Shown piece by piece: positions 54,000 through 64,000 of a stretch of 64,000 nt of DNA. The DNA comes from Symbiodinium natans. Taxonomy: Eukaryota > Sar > Dinophyceae > Suessiales > Symbiodiniaceae. The position numbers and the translations under genes are program-made. The stretch spans positions 62,001 through 126,000 of the forward strand of contig CAJNDS010000251.1 in assembly GCA_905221605.1 (NCBI GenBank), read 5' to 3'. Position 1 is the first letter of the stretch. The number at the start of each line of letters is the position of its first letter. The notes under the pieces are model-generated. The model was not told the origin of the DNA and did not search any database. It saw only the letters and a program-made list of their open reading frames with translations.

Positions 54000-54780
54000 T
54001 GACTGATAGACTGGTTTACATAGGCCACTGTAGGAGCAAGACAAGCTCGCCCCAAACCTCAAACTACAAACTCTGAACCCCAAAAAGCACATGCCCCGAA
54101 GCCTTGCGATGAGCCTTGACTCCTGCAACCCCCAACCTAAACATCCAAAATTCAAAAACACCCTCAAAGCCTAGAACCCGTTAAACACCTTTTAACCACC
54201 ACCCCCCCAAATCCCCAGTGGCCCAGCTTCTTCCCCGACGGGCCGCCGGGCCCAGGGCCGAGGCCATGTCCAGGGCCGTCTCATAGGAGATGCGCTGGTT
54301 GTTCAGCCTTCGGAGATGAGAAAAGCTCCCCATTTATTCTGGAGTCTACAGTGGAGTCTGCAGCGTTCATGATTTGGGGCTGTACACGAGGGCTCCGGGC
54401 CGACAGAGCCGATACAGAGTAAGGTTCAGAAGGAGGTTCAGTGGGGGTTTAGGGTTTAGGATTTAGGGTTTAGGGCTTCAGTGGGGCATTTGGAGCAACT
54501 CTTGGGTGTGGAGTATGGGGGGTTGAGAAGCTCTCGTCTGGCAGAACGCGAAGACCCGTCCAAAAAAGGGCCCCTTTGAGAACCTCGTGGCAGCGTAGCA
54601 ATTCCTTTAATGGGGTAAAATCCAGGCAATTGACTCACAGAAGAAGCATAAAGCGACGCAACGGCGCAGTGGCAGCTCAGCATCGCACATGCCCATGCGT
54701 GGGTCCTTGGCAAGGGCGGTAACGGAGGCACAAGTCCGAACAGCTCAGGGTTGCTTGGTCTCGGGTTCGCTCCCCTGAAG
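54000..54780. other. No convincing gene; TTTAGGG island
   Basis: 54446-54478 is GGGGGTTTAGGGTTTAGGATTTAGGG. Otherwise only weak frames. Confidence 0.55.
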
Positions 54781-55077
54781 GAACAATGCCGACTTTGCGT
54801 TTGACACAGAGCCCTTGTCTTAGGCACCTGGCATTCAGCAAGAAGCGGCCGCGCCTGCAATGTTTATGCAGATTGGTTGCAAGACGAAAACAAGCTTATG
54901 GCCGCGAAGTCGCGCCACCTGCAGGTCTCGGGCGTAAGCTCAAAGTCTTGCGAAGTGGCATAGGAGGACAGGACCTGAAGCTGCCAAGCAAAAGGACAAG
55001 AATCTCCCTGGCCCGTTCATGAAACAAGAATATCCCTCCAGATGCTCAAGCGTCTGATATTTGCCTCTGTGCCGCCC

Positions 55078-55860
55078 CTAAGATTTCCCACATGCAGGGG
55101 CCCAGGCCGGCAGCCTCCGCTGTAAAAAGGATGGCAAGTCCTCAGGGCTCCCATCAGGTTCTCGGGAAAGGCATGCCAGATTGGATGCAAAGCTAGGACC
55201 AGCTAGGAGTGCCAAGTTGGTGGCATCTTCATGAACAAGCTCGATGTGGTAGGGCGCTCTTGACCTCAGCGTCATGCCGTTGGGCTCTGAATCGGCAGAC
55301 TGAAACAACAAAGAACGGAGCAAAACTGAACCGCTTTGCACTGAGATGAAAGAAAACACCGACAACACAGCCCACATAGAAACAAGAAGAGCAACGGCAA
55401 ACACAAGTTCATGCAGACGAATGATGTTCACGCTGGATAACCGATTGCCGAGTAGGGATGTGGCTTTTTGTTGTGACATAAACGCAGACAGAGAAATTCA
55501 GAAAGAGACAAAGAGTGGGCGAGAGCGAGAGCAAGAGCGAGAGGGCGAAGGCGAGAGCAGCACTGCTTAGGAAAGGCTGGTGAATGAAAATCGAGCTTAC
55601 CAGGATCATGTCATACTGCAACTTCGTAACTCGTAACTCTGCGTGCGCACAACTTGGAGGCCAGTTTCAAAGTTTCACTGAGGTTTCTTGCGTGGCTTGA
55701 GCGAATCAGGTGCTCACTCATCTGGTCAAGCATGCCTGACCGGGCACCACGCGCATTTCGAAAGGCGATGCCGCGATTTCCGGTCAAGATCTCATCCTCA
55801 GCTGATATCAGTAGATCCAGACCTCGACATGTTTCCAACACCATCCAACACCTGCAAGCC
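55078..55860 (-). pseudogene. Spliced gene broken by a 7-bp tandem duplication
   Basis: Exon 55860-55601 follows TTGTTCTGTTTCAAG and ends CTG|GTAAGC. Exon 55299-55078 follows TTCTTTGTTGTTTCAG and ends in TAG. The first exon reads DEILTGNRGIAFRNARGARS and EHLIRSSHARNLSETLKLAS; the second reads SADSEPNGMTLRSRAPYHIE. A tandem CGTAACT CGTAACT (55625-55638) shifts the first exon out of frame just before its donor; with one unit it would run through to the donor in phase 0. So the gene is a recent pseudogene, or one unit is an assembly error. The intron is 301 nt. Family unknown. Confidence 0.45.
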
Positions 55861-56028
55861 CTTGAAACAGAACAAGTCTCAACTCAGGCAAGCATGAGCA
55901 CCGTGAAATGCCCCCAAACTGAGAGACTTGGTGTGGCCAGGCCCCTGGCTCCAGCCAAAATCACTTCTGCACCAACCGACACGCCTTCCACCTCCTCTGT
56001 GGGTTCAGTTTGCCCCAACTTCCGCAAG

Positions 56029-56092
56029 TTTAGGGTTCAGGGTTTAGGGTTCTACAAGGGTTTAGAGTTTAGAGTTTAGGGTTTGGGTTTTA
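56029..56092 (+). repeat. TTTAGGG-type island
   Basis: TTTAGGGTTCAGGGTTTAGGG, then TTTAGAGTTTAGAGTTTAGGG, about eight heptamers. Confidence 0.85.
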
Positions 56093-56317
56093 CGGCCAGC
56101 ACATGAGTTTTGAATGCAGGCCTCTGCCGTTCGCCAAGTGGGCGGCGCGGGGCCTGTGCCCGGGCCAATTGTGCTGTACGACCGGTGAGCCACACACATT
56201 CTGCCACATCACCAAATATCACTATGTAGAAGAGCATGGTACGATAATGCTGTAACAGTGTTTGGATTCGTGGTTCCACGTCTTGAATGTCTTGGACCCT
56301 GTGCTGGATGACTTGGC

Positions 56318-56545
56318 TTGCTTGCAGACACAGCATTTGCGAGTATGGCAGCTACCAAAATTGCTTCTCATCACATGAGGCGTCTTTCTGTCATGGCTTC
56401 CGGAACTTTCAATGCAGCAATATTGTCATACTGTGCACAGTGGGCAGCAGGAGAGCCTGTGGCGCCAGCTATGGCAGCAGCCGCCACAAACGAAAGTTGC
56501 ACGCGCCACCATGGCCTGCAGGGCCTGCAACGAGTCAACTCGTGA
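56318..56545 (+). CDS. Possible forward exon
   Basis: After ACTTGGCTTGCTTGCAG, a frame rich in Ala and Met reads MRRLSVMASGTFNAAILSYC and stops at 56545. Short and unsupported by a partner exon. Confidence 0.22.
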   Translation: MLADTAFASMAATKIASHHMRRLSVMASGTFNAAILSYCAQWAAGEPVAPAMAAAATNESCTRHHGLQGLQRVNS

Positions 56546-56575
56546 CCCAAACGTACCCCAACAATCCCACCACGC

Positions 56576-56631
56576 CCAGTATCTTGACAGTACCTTGACA
56601 GTATCTTGACAGTATCTCGACAGTATCTTGA
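56576..56631 (+). repeat. 11-bp CTTGACAGTAT array
   Basis: Five imperfect copies of CAGTATCTTGA. Confidence 0.92.
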
Positions 56632-56976
56632 GTGACGTGACAGCGACTTGACAGTGCGGGATTGTCGGCGTGCTCAAAGGGAGGGTTGCAAGAACGGGCC
56701 CCCGATGAACCAAAAGGAGTTGAACCTCGAGTTGAAGTTCTGGGCTTCGGGGGGAATGTTTCCATTAAGGCCTGCTCATCAGCGCTCTCCATCCCACTGT
56801 CTCGTGCGTCCCTGTGAGCTTGTTCTGCTGCTTTGGGATGCTTTGAATGCTTTCGTATGCACCGGAGGTCGGGTGGTGGAGGGGTGAATGAAAGTGCCAG
56901 CTCATTGGTCCATGTCGCGAGTCATGGCACACTAGGACTGACCTTGGGATGCGAAGTAGCCGTGTCCCTGTTGTCT

Positions 56977-58143
56977 CTATAGCTCTACGAAGCTTTCCAT
57001 GGGGGCTGTGTCATCAAGATGGGCCATCGCAAGCATCACAAAAGCATCCTCAGGCTGGCTTTCTGCAGCAAGGCCTGCTGCGTCAACAAGCTTCAGAGCT
57101 TTGACATCGGAAGTATCTAAGAAGTTCTGGGAAAAGCAGCCCTTCACAACCAGAACTGAATCAACCCTTCAATGTAGCCGCCCGAAGCACGATGAGCTTT
57201 GTGACGTTGTGCTTTCGAGGAGAGCGCCCTGGTTGTGGCATCACAAAGCTTCGGTGGCTGAAGCCAGTAAGCATGTTGGCTTTTGTTGGAGTTCCGGTGT
57301 TGGATGTGTTGGAAGCCTTGGAAGCCGTGTCCTCTACACTTCGGAGAGGGCAACCTCACTAATCGCTACCGGGCCCTTGCGCGGCAAATTATGGGCCACA
57401 ACTAAGGCGGACCATTGCCAGCGCAGCCTGCCATAAACAACTTCTACTTTTGATTTGAATGACCTACGATCAAGTCGTGGGCAGGCGCCGCTGGCATTAC
57501 GATTCATCAATGCTAAATAAAATTCCGCGGCGATCCGTGGCGGTGACATGATACCATCGTTCTGCTCCACCTCCCCAATATTGTCCCTACGCAGACCTAC
57601 AAAAGTGCATTATCAACTCGCCCAACTCTGGTGTGCAAAAGCAAATGTGACCAATGTGGGCTACAACACACCGACCATGGTGGAGATTTACCTCAATGAC
57701 AACAAGAACCATAAGCGCATACGTGCTTCATGTTGCTCGTCCACGCTTACGGCAGATGGCAACATGAGCGTGCGTTCAGGTCGAATTCTGTACAGAACAT
57801 GGCTCATGATGCCCGCTGCGATCGCTTGGAGGGAAGTACACGGCCTTGGTGCAAGGAGTCAGGTCGAGGCTTTGGGCACGCCTCCACTCCAAGGGACAAG
57901 TTGGGTGAGAGGCGACAGAAGCACTGTGATTCCCATGCTGCATCTCAGCCATACCACATTGTACCACATTCTTGCCCAGCAGCGTCTCCGGCTTACCTTG
58001 TAGAGGCGTCCCTGGCATGGAAACATGTCTGCAATGGGGTATGGGCCGGTATGGGGGCCCCAGATGCACCCCAACTGTCAACCTCACGCACCAATTGTCG
58101 GCCGAGTTTCGAGGAGGCCCTTCTCCAGCTCCTGACAGAGCAT
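56977..58143 (-). CDS. Candidate five-exon gene, about 208 residues
   Basis: Exons 58143-58088, 58028-57997, 57824-57692, 57586-57360 and 57155-56977 (TAG) stay in one phase chain. Introns are 59, 172, 105 and 204 nt, with donors GTGAGG, GTAAGC, GTAAAT and GTGAGG. Acceptors include CCCATTGCAG and GATTCAG. The joined text is convincing: AAGIMSHVLYRIRPERTLML, SVDEQHEARMRLWFLLSLRD, SFKSKVEVVYGRLRWQW, and a C-terminal segment LKLVDAAGLAAESQPEDAFV. It is mixed alpha/beta in character with no motif I recognise. The start may be further upstream (an exon-like piece near 58300-58230). Confidence 0.5.
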
Positions 58144-58333
58144 CTCACTTCGCAGATGCCTTTCCCGGCTTCACGTGACGCGTGACTTCTCCGGCCTCCG
58201 CAGCTACACCGCCCACGTCGACCGGGCCGCCTACTTTCCGCGCTCCTCCCAGCGGGAGCCCAAACCACTGTTCATCTGGGCTAGATGGACTCTTCGCTGC
58301 ATAAATGTGAAGCGCTGCACCTGGGCCTAGGGC

Positions 58334-58796
58334 CTAGGCCTGAGGATTTGGGAAGACATTTTCAGCCCTTGACAGGCGACGAGGCCGCCTTCGCTGCAGC
58401 AGCAGAGAGAATAGGTTGAGTACGGTATCTCTTTGAGCTTCTCCGTGCAATCCCGGGCCATTTTGATCGAGCAGGCGCAGGCGGGCATCACCCAGCCTCG
58501 CTGCGGGAACGGACATGGTTTTTGAAGCCCTTACAGTGAGTCTTACACATACATTACTCGCAAAGGACTCTTTCGAGCCGCATGAAATGGCAGGAACCTG
58601 TTTCGGCCAAGAAGCTACATGGGAATCTCTTCTGTCTTGAAAGGAACGAACAAAATCAGCAACCGGTTGTGCACCTCTTTTTTCCCTAACCTCCAATCCT
58701 GATGGTTTTAGGTGCGAGTACGTAATCCCTCGTCTCACTTGTTCCCAGCTAGTCCGTTCTCAGCTTCCAGCAAATGAACAAATCTGCTGCAGCAAA
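58334..58796 (-). CDS. Candidate gene, basic product
   Basis: A 134-codon frame, 58738-58334, reads SHLKPSGLEVREKRGAQPVA and SAARLGDARLRLLDQNGPGL-like text to a TAG. A short upstream exon, 58796-58743 (FVHLLEAENGLAGNK), lies between GTTTGCTGCAG and AACAA|GTGAGACG, but the two were not joined in phase. Same strand as, and 190 bp upstream of, the gene at 58.1 kb. Confidence 0.37.
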
Positions 58797-59008
58797 CGCT
58801 GACAGTTCCGAAAGCAAAAAGCCCCCCTTCTCCCATACAAACGTGAGCGTTCACCAGCTGTTCTTATCAGCCTGCGGAAGATCATGCGCCTGAACCCCAA
58901 GTCACAACATTCCAACCTTCCAAAAAATCGTGGGCTACCTGACCCTCCCTGCTCCCCAGCCTGGCGCTGCAGGGCCGTCTGACTTAGGAGCTGCCTGGAC
59001 CAGGTCAA
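58760..59008 (-). CDS. Weak Arg-rich ORF
   Basis: 82-codon frame (RRLIRTAGERSRLYGRRGAF). It overlaps the short exon proposed at 58796-58743 in another frame. Confidence 0.18.
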   Translation of the reverse strand: MTWSRQLLSQTALQRQAGEQGGSGSPRFFGRLECCDLGFRRMIFRRLIRTAGERSRLYGRRGAFCFRNCQRLLQQICSFAGS

Positions 59009-59189
59009 CTAAGAACATGATGGACCCTTTGCCCTTATGTGCGGAGCACAAGAGATTTCGCAGGAGGCAGACACATTGATCGGGCTTCATCTTTCTAGGT
59101 CTGTAGAAACTTGCATTGCAGGTGGCTCAGGACCTTGCCTCGAATTCAGCCCCCATCATTGCATATGGTTACATGTTAGATACCTTCAA

Positions 59190-60586
59190 ACCATGCGCAG
59201 CCACCGCAGCCTCAGGCATTTTCCCCGTCGTCGCCTCGGGTGAAGAGGGAAGCTCGTAGCTCAAAACGCACCTGGGACCTCTCCGAACAGTCTCGACCTT
59301 GGAGCTTGTAGCTGTCTAGACAGGAGTCAGAGCCTGAGCACGCCCGGAACACTAAGAAAGGAGTCTCACCTCTGGAACCGCCTGAGCCCGCGTATAGAAA
59401 GCGCCAAGGAGCTTGGCCCATCTGAGCTTGGCCCCTCTGAGCTTGGCCCATCTGTGCTGTCTCGCGGGCCTCACGGAGCTTATTTGAAACCTTCCGGGAC
59501 GCTCCTCCTTCCAGGGCTCTGATGCCTGAGCTTTGGATTCCGGGCATTTGTAGCGGCATACTTCTGCCGGAGCCTTCTGAATCTAAGTCCTATAGGCTCA
59601 ATCTCAACAGGTTTTCATTCATCACTTAACCTGTGTGAGATGAGTGGAAATGTGTGGCCGTCCCTTGGCTTGCAAAGCCATGTTGTTTGGCATGATATGC
59701 CTGAATCATGCCTTACTAGTTCCGCACGCTACACTGCAAGAATCAAATATGTCCCTAGCAGCCCTGGCAGGATGCTTCGGACTTCTGACGCCTTCACACC
59801 CTGCGCAGCCGCCGCAACCTCAGGCATCTTCTCCATCGTCGCCTCGGGGGAAGGGGGGAAGCTTGTAGCTCAAAACTGAGCACACCCGAAACAGTAAGAA
59901 ACGAGTCTCCCCTCTGGAACCGCCTGGGCCGCCTGAGCGCCGCGTATAGAAACTGCCAAGGAGCTTTGCCCATCTGCATCTGTGCTGCCTCGCCGGCCTC
60001 ACGGAGCTTGTTTGAAACATTCCGGGACGCTCCTACTTCGAGGAGCTTTGGATTCCGGGCAAGTGGTAGCGGCATACTTCTGACAGAGCCTTCTGAATCT
60101 AAGGCTGAGGCTCGGTTTCAAAAGGTTCGTTTTCATTCATGACGTCACCTATGTGAGATGAGTGGAAATGTGTGGCCGTCCCTTGGCTTGCAAAGCCATG
60201 TTGTTGGGCATGATATTCCTGAATCATGCCCTGCTAGTGCCGCACATTACACTGTAAGAATGTAAGAATCAAACATATCCCTAGCAGCCCTGGCAGGAGG
60301 ATGCTTCGGACTTCTGACGCCTTCACACCCTGCGCAGCCGCTGCAGCCTCAGGCATTTGCTCCATTGTCGCCTCGGGGGAAGGGGGGAAGCTTGTAGCTC
60401 AAAACTGAGCACACCCGAAACAGTAAGAAACGAGTCTCCCCTCTGGAACCGCCTGGGCCGCCTGAGCGCCGCGTATAGAAACTGCCAAGGAGCTTTGCCC
60501 ATCTGCATCTGTGCTGCCTCGCCGGCCTCACGGAGCTTGTTTGAAACATTCCGGGACGCTCCTACTTCGAGGGCTCTGATGCCTGA
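59190..60586. repeat. Local direct repeats of about 520 bp
   Basis: Units near 59190-59720, 59800-60240 and 60328-60586 share blocks such as GCAGCCTCAGGCAT, TTGTTTGAAACATTCCGGG and GAGCTTTGGATTCCGGGC. Units two and three are nearly identical over 250 bp, at a spacing of 529 bp. Reverse frames of about 90-110 codons recur in each unit and look incidental. A fourth partial unit is at 62755-62911. Confidence 0.9.
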
Positions 60587-62754
60587 CTTCGAGTAGCCGT
60601 CTATCACTTCTGGGATAGGTACATATTTTAACGGGGGCATCGGGAGATGCATAGACCCCTACCCCTATCCCGTCTGCCCTCAGGGGCATAGACCCCTATC
60701 TACAGGGGTCTATCCGAAACCGATCAGTACCTAATACAGGCACTCCCATATATAGGTAGGATAGCGGCCTATGCATGGGGGGGGGGGGGGGGGCCTGGCA
60801 CAGACCCCTATGCGGGCGATGGACCTTTCAGATAGGTCCCTGCGCCCAAAAAACTCCTAAGCCACAAGAAAACCCTAGAAACCCAAGCCCTAAACGCTAA
60901 AAAGCCCTGAGCCCTAAACCAAAATTAACTAAACCCGAAAAAAACCTAACTCTAAACCCAAAAAAAACGTAAAACCTAAAAAAACCCAAGCCCAAAAACT
61001 AAAACTCCTAAGCACCAAACCCGGAAAACCCCAAACCCTGAACCCTATAAACCCCTAAACCCTAAACCCTAAAAACCCCTACACCCTAAAAACCAATAAA
61101 CTCTAAACCCACAAAACCTAAACCCGAAAAACCCCAAGCCCTAACCCAAAACAACTTAAACCCTAAAAACCCCTAAGCCCCAGACCCTACAAACCCCTAA
61201 ACCCTAAACATTAGGACACCCTAAACCCTAAACCATATATGTATACATATATATATATACATATACATATATATATATATACATATGCATATATCATAAG
61301 CCCGAACCCCAAAAACCCTTAAACCCTAAACCCCAAACCCCAAACCCTAAACTCCCGCAACCCTAAACCATTAAAAAAAGTCCTAAACCCTACAAAACCC
61401 CTAGACCCCCAAAAAAACTAAACAAACCCTTAAAACCCCTTAACCCTAAACCTAAAAAAACCCAAAACCCTAAACCTTGAAAAACCTAAAGCCTAAACCC
61501 CTAATACCCCTAATACCCCTAAATCCTAAACCCTGGAAACCCCTACATCCTGAACCATTTAAAACCGCCTAGACCCTAAACCCCAAAAAACCATGGAAAA
61601 AAATAGACTCTCTAACCCCAAAAACCCCACAGCCCTAAACGCTAAAAAGTACCCAGACTAGTCCCCCGCAGTGCGTCCGAGAGGTCAGCTAAGCGAGTGG
61701 CAAAAAAACACGTTAAAAAAAAAAAAACTCTAAACCCTAGACCCAAAAAAGCCTAAACCCAAAACCCTAAAAACCCCTAAACCCTAAAAATGCCTAAACA
61801 CTATACCGAAAAAAAACGAAACTCTACGCCCAAAAAAACCCTAAACCCACCCTAAAACCCCTAAACCAAACCCTAAAGACCCCCTAAACCCTAAACCCTA
61901 GAAAAACCCTAAACTCTAAACCTAAAAGCCCCGAAGCCCTAATTAAACTAATCAACTTAAAACCCTAAAAACACTAAACCCTAAACTAAACCTCTAACCC
62001 TAAACCCTAAAGACCCCTAAACCCGAAACCCTAAAAACCGTAAACCCTAAACTCAAAAAAACCCTAAACCCTAAACCCCTAAAACCCATTAAACGCTAAA
62101 ACCCCCCTATACCCTAAACCCCCTAACCCAAAACCCTACAAACCCTTAACCCTAGACCCTAACAAAACCCAATCCCTAAACACCCACAAGCAAAAACCCT
62201 AAACTCTAAAAGCCCCTAATCTCTAAACTCAACCGTAAACCCTAAACAACCCTAGGCCCCAAACCCTAAAACCCCTAAACCCTAAATTTCTAAACGCTGA
62301 AAGCCCCTAAACTCTAAACACCCTAAACCCTGAAATCCCTAAACCAAAACCCATCGGTAGAAAAAAAGATCTCGGAGCTATGTGTTTCAGGCTTGTGTTT
62401 CTTAAGAATCTAGATCGATGCGGCATAGGGGTCTATGGTTCCATGGATGATTGATAAGGCATGGGGGTCTGATAGGGTCTATAATGATGGCAATACGAGC
62501 CTATGGAAAATGCATAGGGGTCTGTGCGGCATAGGGGGGTAGTATAGGTAGGGATAGGGTCTATGCATAGGGGTCTATGACGGAGGACCCCTATGCATAG
62601 GGGTCTATGGGAAAATCGACAGGGCCTATGCACAGGGGTCTGGCATGCAGACAGTACGTTGACAGCATAGGTACCTATCTAAAAAACTATCGGGTCTATA
62701 TACGGGTCTCTTGACGCCTATCATAGACGGCTACTTGCCAGACCTATCTTCCCC
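60587..62754. mobile_element. 2.17-kb inverted-repeat element with telomere-like core
   Basis: The 13-bp perfect inverted repeat AGTAGCCGTCTAT sits at 60592-60604 and, inverted, at 62723-62735. The left arm (to about 60840) is rich in GCATAGACCCCTAT; the right arm (from about 62400) has the inverse, ATAGGGGTCTATGC. The core, 60845-62350, is degenerate CCCTAAA in one orientation, with an AT dinucleotide patch at 61233-61285 and a G17 run near 60777. The flanking repeat is continuous in the copy at 59521 (GATGCCTGAGCTTTGG) but split here (GATGCCTGA ... GAGCTTTGG), which marks the insertion. GA is duplicated. No ORF. Confidence 0.8.
60845..62350 (-). repeat. Degenerate telomere-type array, 1.5 kb
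   Basis: Well over 100 CCCTAAA-related words, interspersed with AAAAACCC variants, all reading TTTAGGG on the minus strand. Short non-repeat islands lie at 61233-61310 (AT) and 61650-61720. Confidence 0.95.
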
Positions 62755-62911
62755 GAGCTTTGGATTCCGGGCAAGTGGTAGCGGCATATTTCCTGCAAAG
62801 CCTTCTGAATCTAAGGCCTAGGCCTAGGCTCCATCTCAAAAGGTTTTTTTCATGCATCACTTAACCTATGTGAGATGAGTGGAAATGTATGGCCGTCCCT
62901 TGGCTTGCCCA
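62755..62911 (+). repeat. Right-hand remainder of the interrupted repeat unit
   Basis: Continues the local repeat from GAGCTTTGGATTCCGGGCAAGTGGTAGCGGCATA to TGGCCGTCCCTTGGCTTGC, matching 59529-59685 and 60043-60195. Confidence 0.9.
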
Positions 62912-63024
62912 GCCAACTCCTGAACCCCTCGCACAACGCAACCTGAACTCCTCAACCAGTCCTCAACCGTGATGCCACCCCCTTTGGGGTTTCTAAGGGG
63001 TTATTTAGGGGCGGTATATATGTA

Positions 63025-63679
63025 CTATGCGTTATATGGGGGAATAAGATTAAAGCCGAACACGCTCAAGGCCCCGGCCCCAGGGGCAGCGGACTGCTCC
63101 ATCGGGTCTTGGCGAGCTCCCTCCGCTTCCTCCATGTCCTCCTGGAGAGCCTCCAGCTCCAGCTGAGCCAGCCTTTCCTTCTCCTTCCGGAAAAGGTGAA
63201 GTCAGAAAAAAGACAGTGTGTTGCCGACTCGCCGACGTGGCAGTACGACTGAAGCTGATTTACCCTGCAGGCAGGGTTGGGGAGGAAGGGTAGGGGGATG
63301 GCGGGAGACTTCTCTTGTGCAAGTGCCGAAATGACTTCAACAAGGAGCGGCTGGCATCTTGACTTGGTTTGGGCCCTGGAAAGCACTGCCGTGCAAAGAC
63401 GTTTCCGCAAGTGGGGCGGTTCTCTTGCGCAGCAGAAAAGCTCGGTGATCTAAACCATGCCTCTCGCTTCTTCTGGCGGCGACGCTCGCGGCGCTCCTCC
63501 TTTTGGGCAGCAGGCTTTACTCTCTGAGATTCTTCCTCATGATGTCTCGCCACTTTGGGGGACCACATGCCTCCAGTATCTACCTCATTCGAAGACACGG
63601 TGCATGAGATTGATTCGCCATCAGATCGAATGTTGGTAGGTGCATGTTGTTGCGGCAAGGCGCCATCCAAGTCATTCAT
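63025..63679 (-). CDS. Three-exon gene, about 180 residues, coiled-coil C-terminus
   Basis: Exon 1, 63679-63390, starts with ATG and encodes a basic, charged region (AAQKEERRERRRQKKREAWF). Exon 2, 63357-63264, reads LLVEVISALAQEKSPAIPLP. Exon 3, 63183-63025, follows TTTTTTCTGACTTCACCTTTTCCGGAAG and encodes EKERLAQLELEALQEDMEEA, a clear heptad-like helix, ending FNLIPPYNA and TAG. Phases match (2, 0). The first intron is 32 nt with a GC donor; the second is 80 nt, GT-AG. If the first gap is not an intron, exons 2-3 are still convincing. Likely a nuclear or cytosolic coiled-coil protein; no family assigned. Confidence 0.55.
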
Positions 63680-64000
63680 GGCAGCGAGGCATAAAGACTA
63701 ACTTTACATGACGGATTACTTGTCTCCCTCTGGAGGCGAATGGGGTGCCTTGAGTTGTTCCGCAGTCCTGTCCGAAGCCCGGAGAAGAGATACCTCAGGA
63801 AGGCTGCGGCAGGCTGAAGCATGGACAGCATTGACTGCTGTTTGGCAGAGAGGTGCATGTTCGCTCAAATACGTCCTAAGGAGGATGCAGAGAGAGATTA
63901 ACAGCGGGAACCCCAGGGCTGCTCTTTCTGAACATGTCACCAACCTCAACATTGCAAACATTTGTGAACCCTGCTTCAGGTGTTGACATCCTGTTTGTCT

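Noticed and set aside
54700-54790. Possible tRNA (GGGTTCGCTCCCC)
   Set aside because: D-arm and anticodon arm cannot be formed upstream.
59794-60652. Repeated 94- and 110-codon minus-strand ORFs as a gene pair
   Set aside because: They recur because the DNA is duplicated, there are no splice sites or domains, and the reading frame drifts at unit ends.
60587-62754. Head-to-head telomere fusion
   Set aside because: The CCCTAAA core keeps one orientation throughout, and the block has terminal inverted repeats with a nearby empty site.
1-64000. Spliced-leader RNA gene or leader relics
   Set aside because: Searched by eye for CCATTTTGGCTCAAG and its complement; only CCATTTTGGG-type partial matches (45.5 kb) were seen.

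Overview
The window reads as nuclear DNA of a eukaryote, most likely a dinoflagellate (Symbiodiniaceae, Polarella or a relative). The reasons are: no bacterial-style operons or Shine-Dalgarno sites; long stretches with no convincing gene; candidate genes that only make sense as short exons joined across GT-AG and GC-AG introns; at least ten islands of degenerate TTTAGGG (telomere-type) repeat; large microsatellites; and a long Ty1/copia polyprotein with dinoflagellate-like layout. I saw no rRNA, tRNA, CRISPR or spliced-leader gene. Another alveolate or alga cannot be excluded from sequence alone.

Mobile DNA gives the firmest annotation. A complete, young LTR retrotransposon lies at 27756-35527 on the minus strand: two 148-bp LTRs differing at one base, a primer-binding-site candidate, and an uninterrupted 2428-residue Gag-Pol protein (Gag, zinc knuckle, protease, integrase, reverse transcriptase, RNase H). 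Two copies of a tiny palindromic element (25115-25195 and 41744-41847) are flanked by 8-bp target duplications. At 60587-62754 a 2.17-kb block with 13-bp terminal inverted repeats, palindromic arms and a CCCTAAA-rich core interrupts a locally duplicated sequence whose uninterrupted copy is still present at about 59.5 kb.

Region by region: 0-1.7 kb is a 932-bp tandem duplication of an unrecognised reverse-strand ORF. 3-9.4 kb holds candidate genes around a 0.7-kb trinucleotide repeat. 9.6-20 kb has scattered exon-like ORFs. 20.1-23.6 kb looks like a unidirectional minus-strand cluster of four or more small multi-exon genes. 23.7-24.5 kb is simple repeat and poly-C. 25-27.5 kb has further minus-strand exons next to the retrotransposon. 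35.7-36 kb has an exon with a Walker A motif. 37-54 kb mixes candidate exons on both strands with telomere-like islands. 55-59 kb is a second minus-strand cluster, containing the best spliced models. 59.2-63 kb is repeat-dominated, and 63.0-63.7 kb holds a well-supported three-exon minus-strand gene.

Limits: exon models were built by eye from open frames, polypyrimidine-AG acceptors, GT/GC donors and matching phase. In many places both strands give plausible protein, so these models are hypotheses and carry modest confidence. Almost none of the host proteins could be assigned to a family, so I cannot say how the host genes work together.
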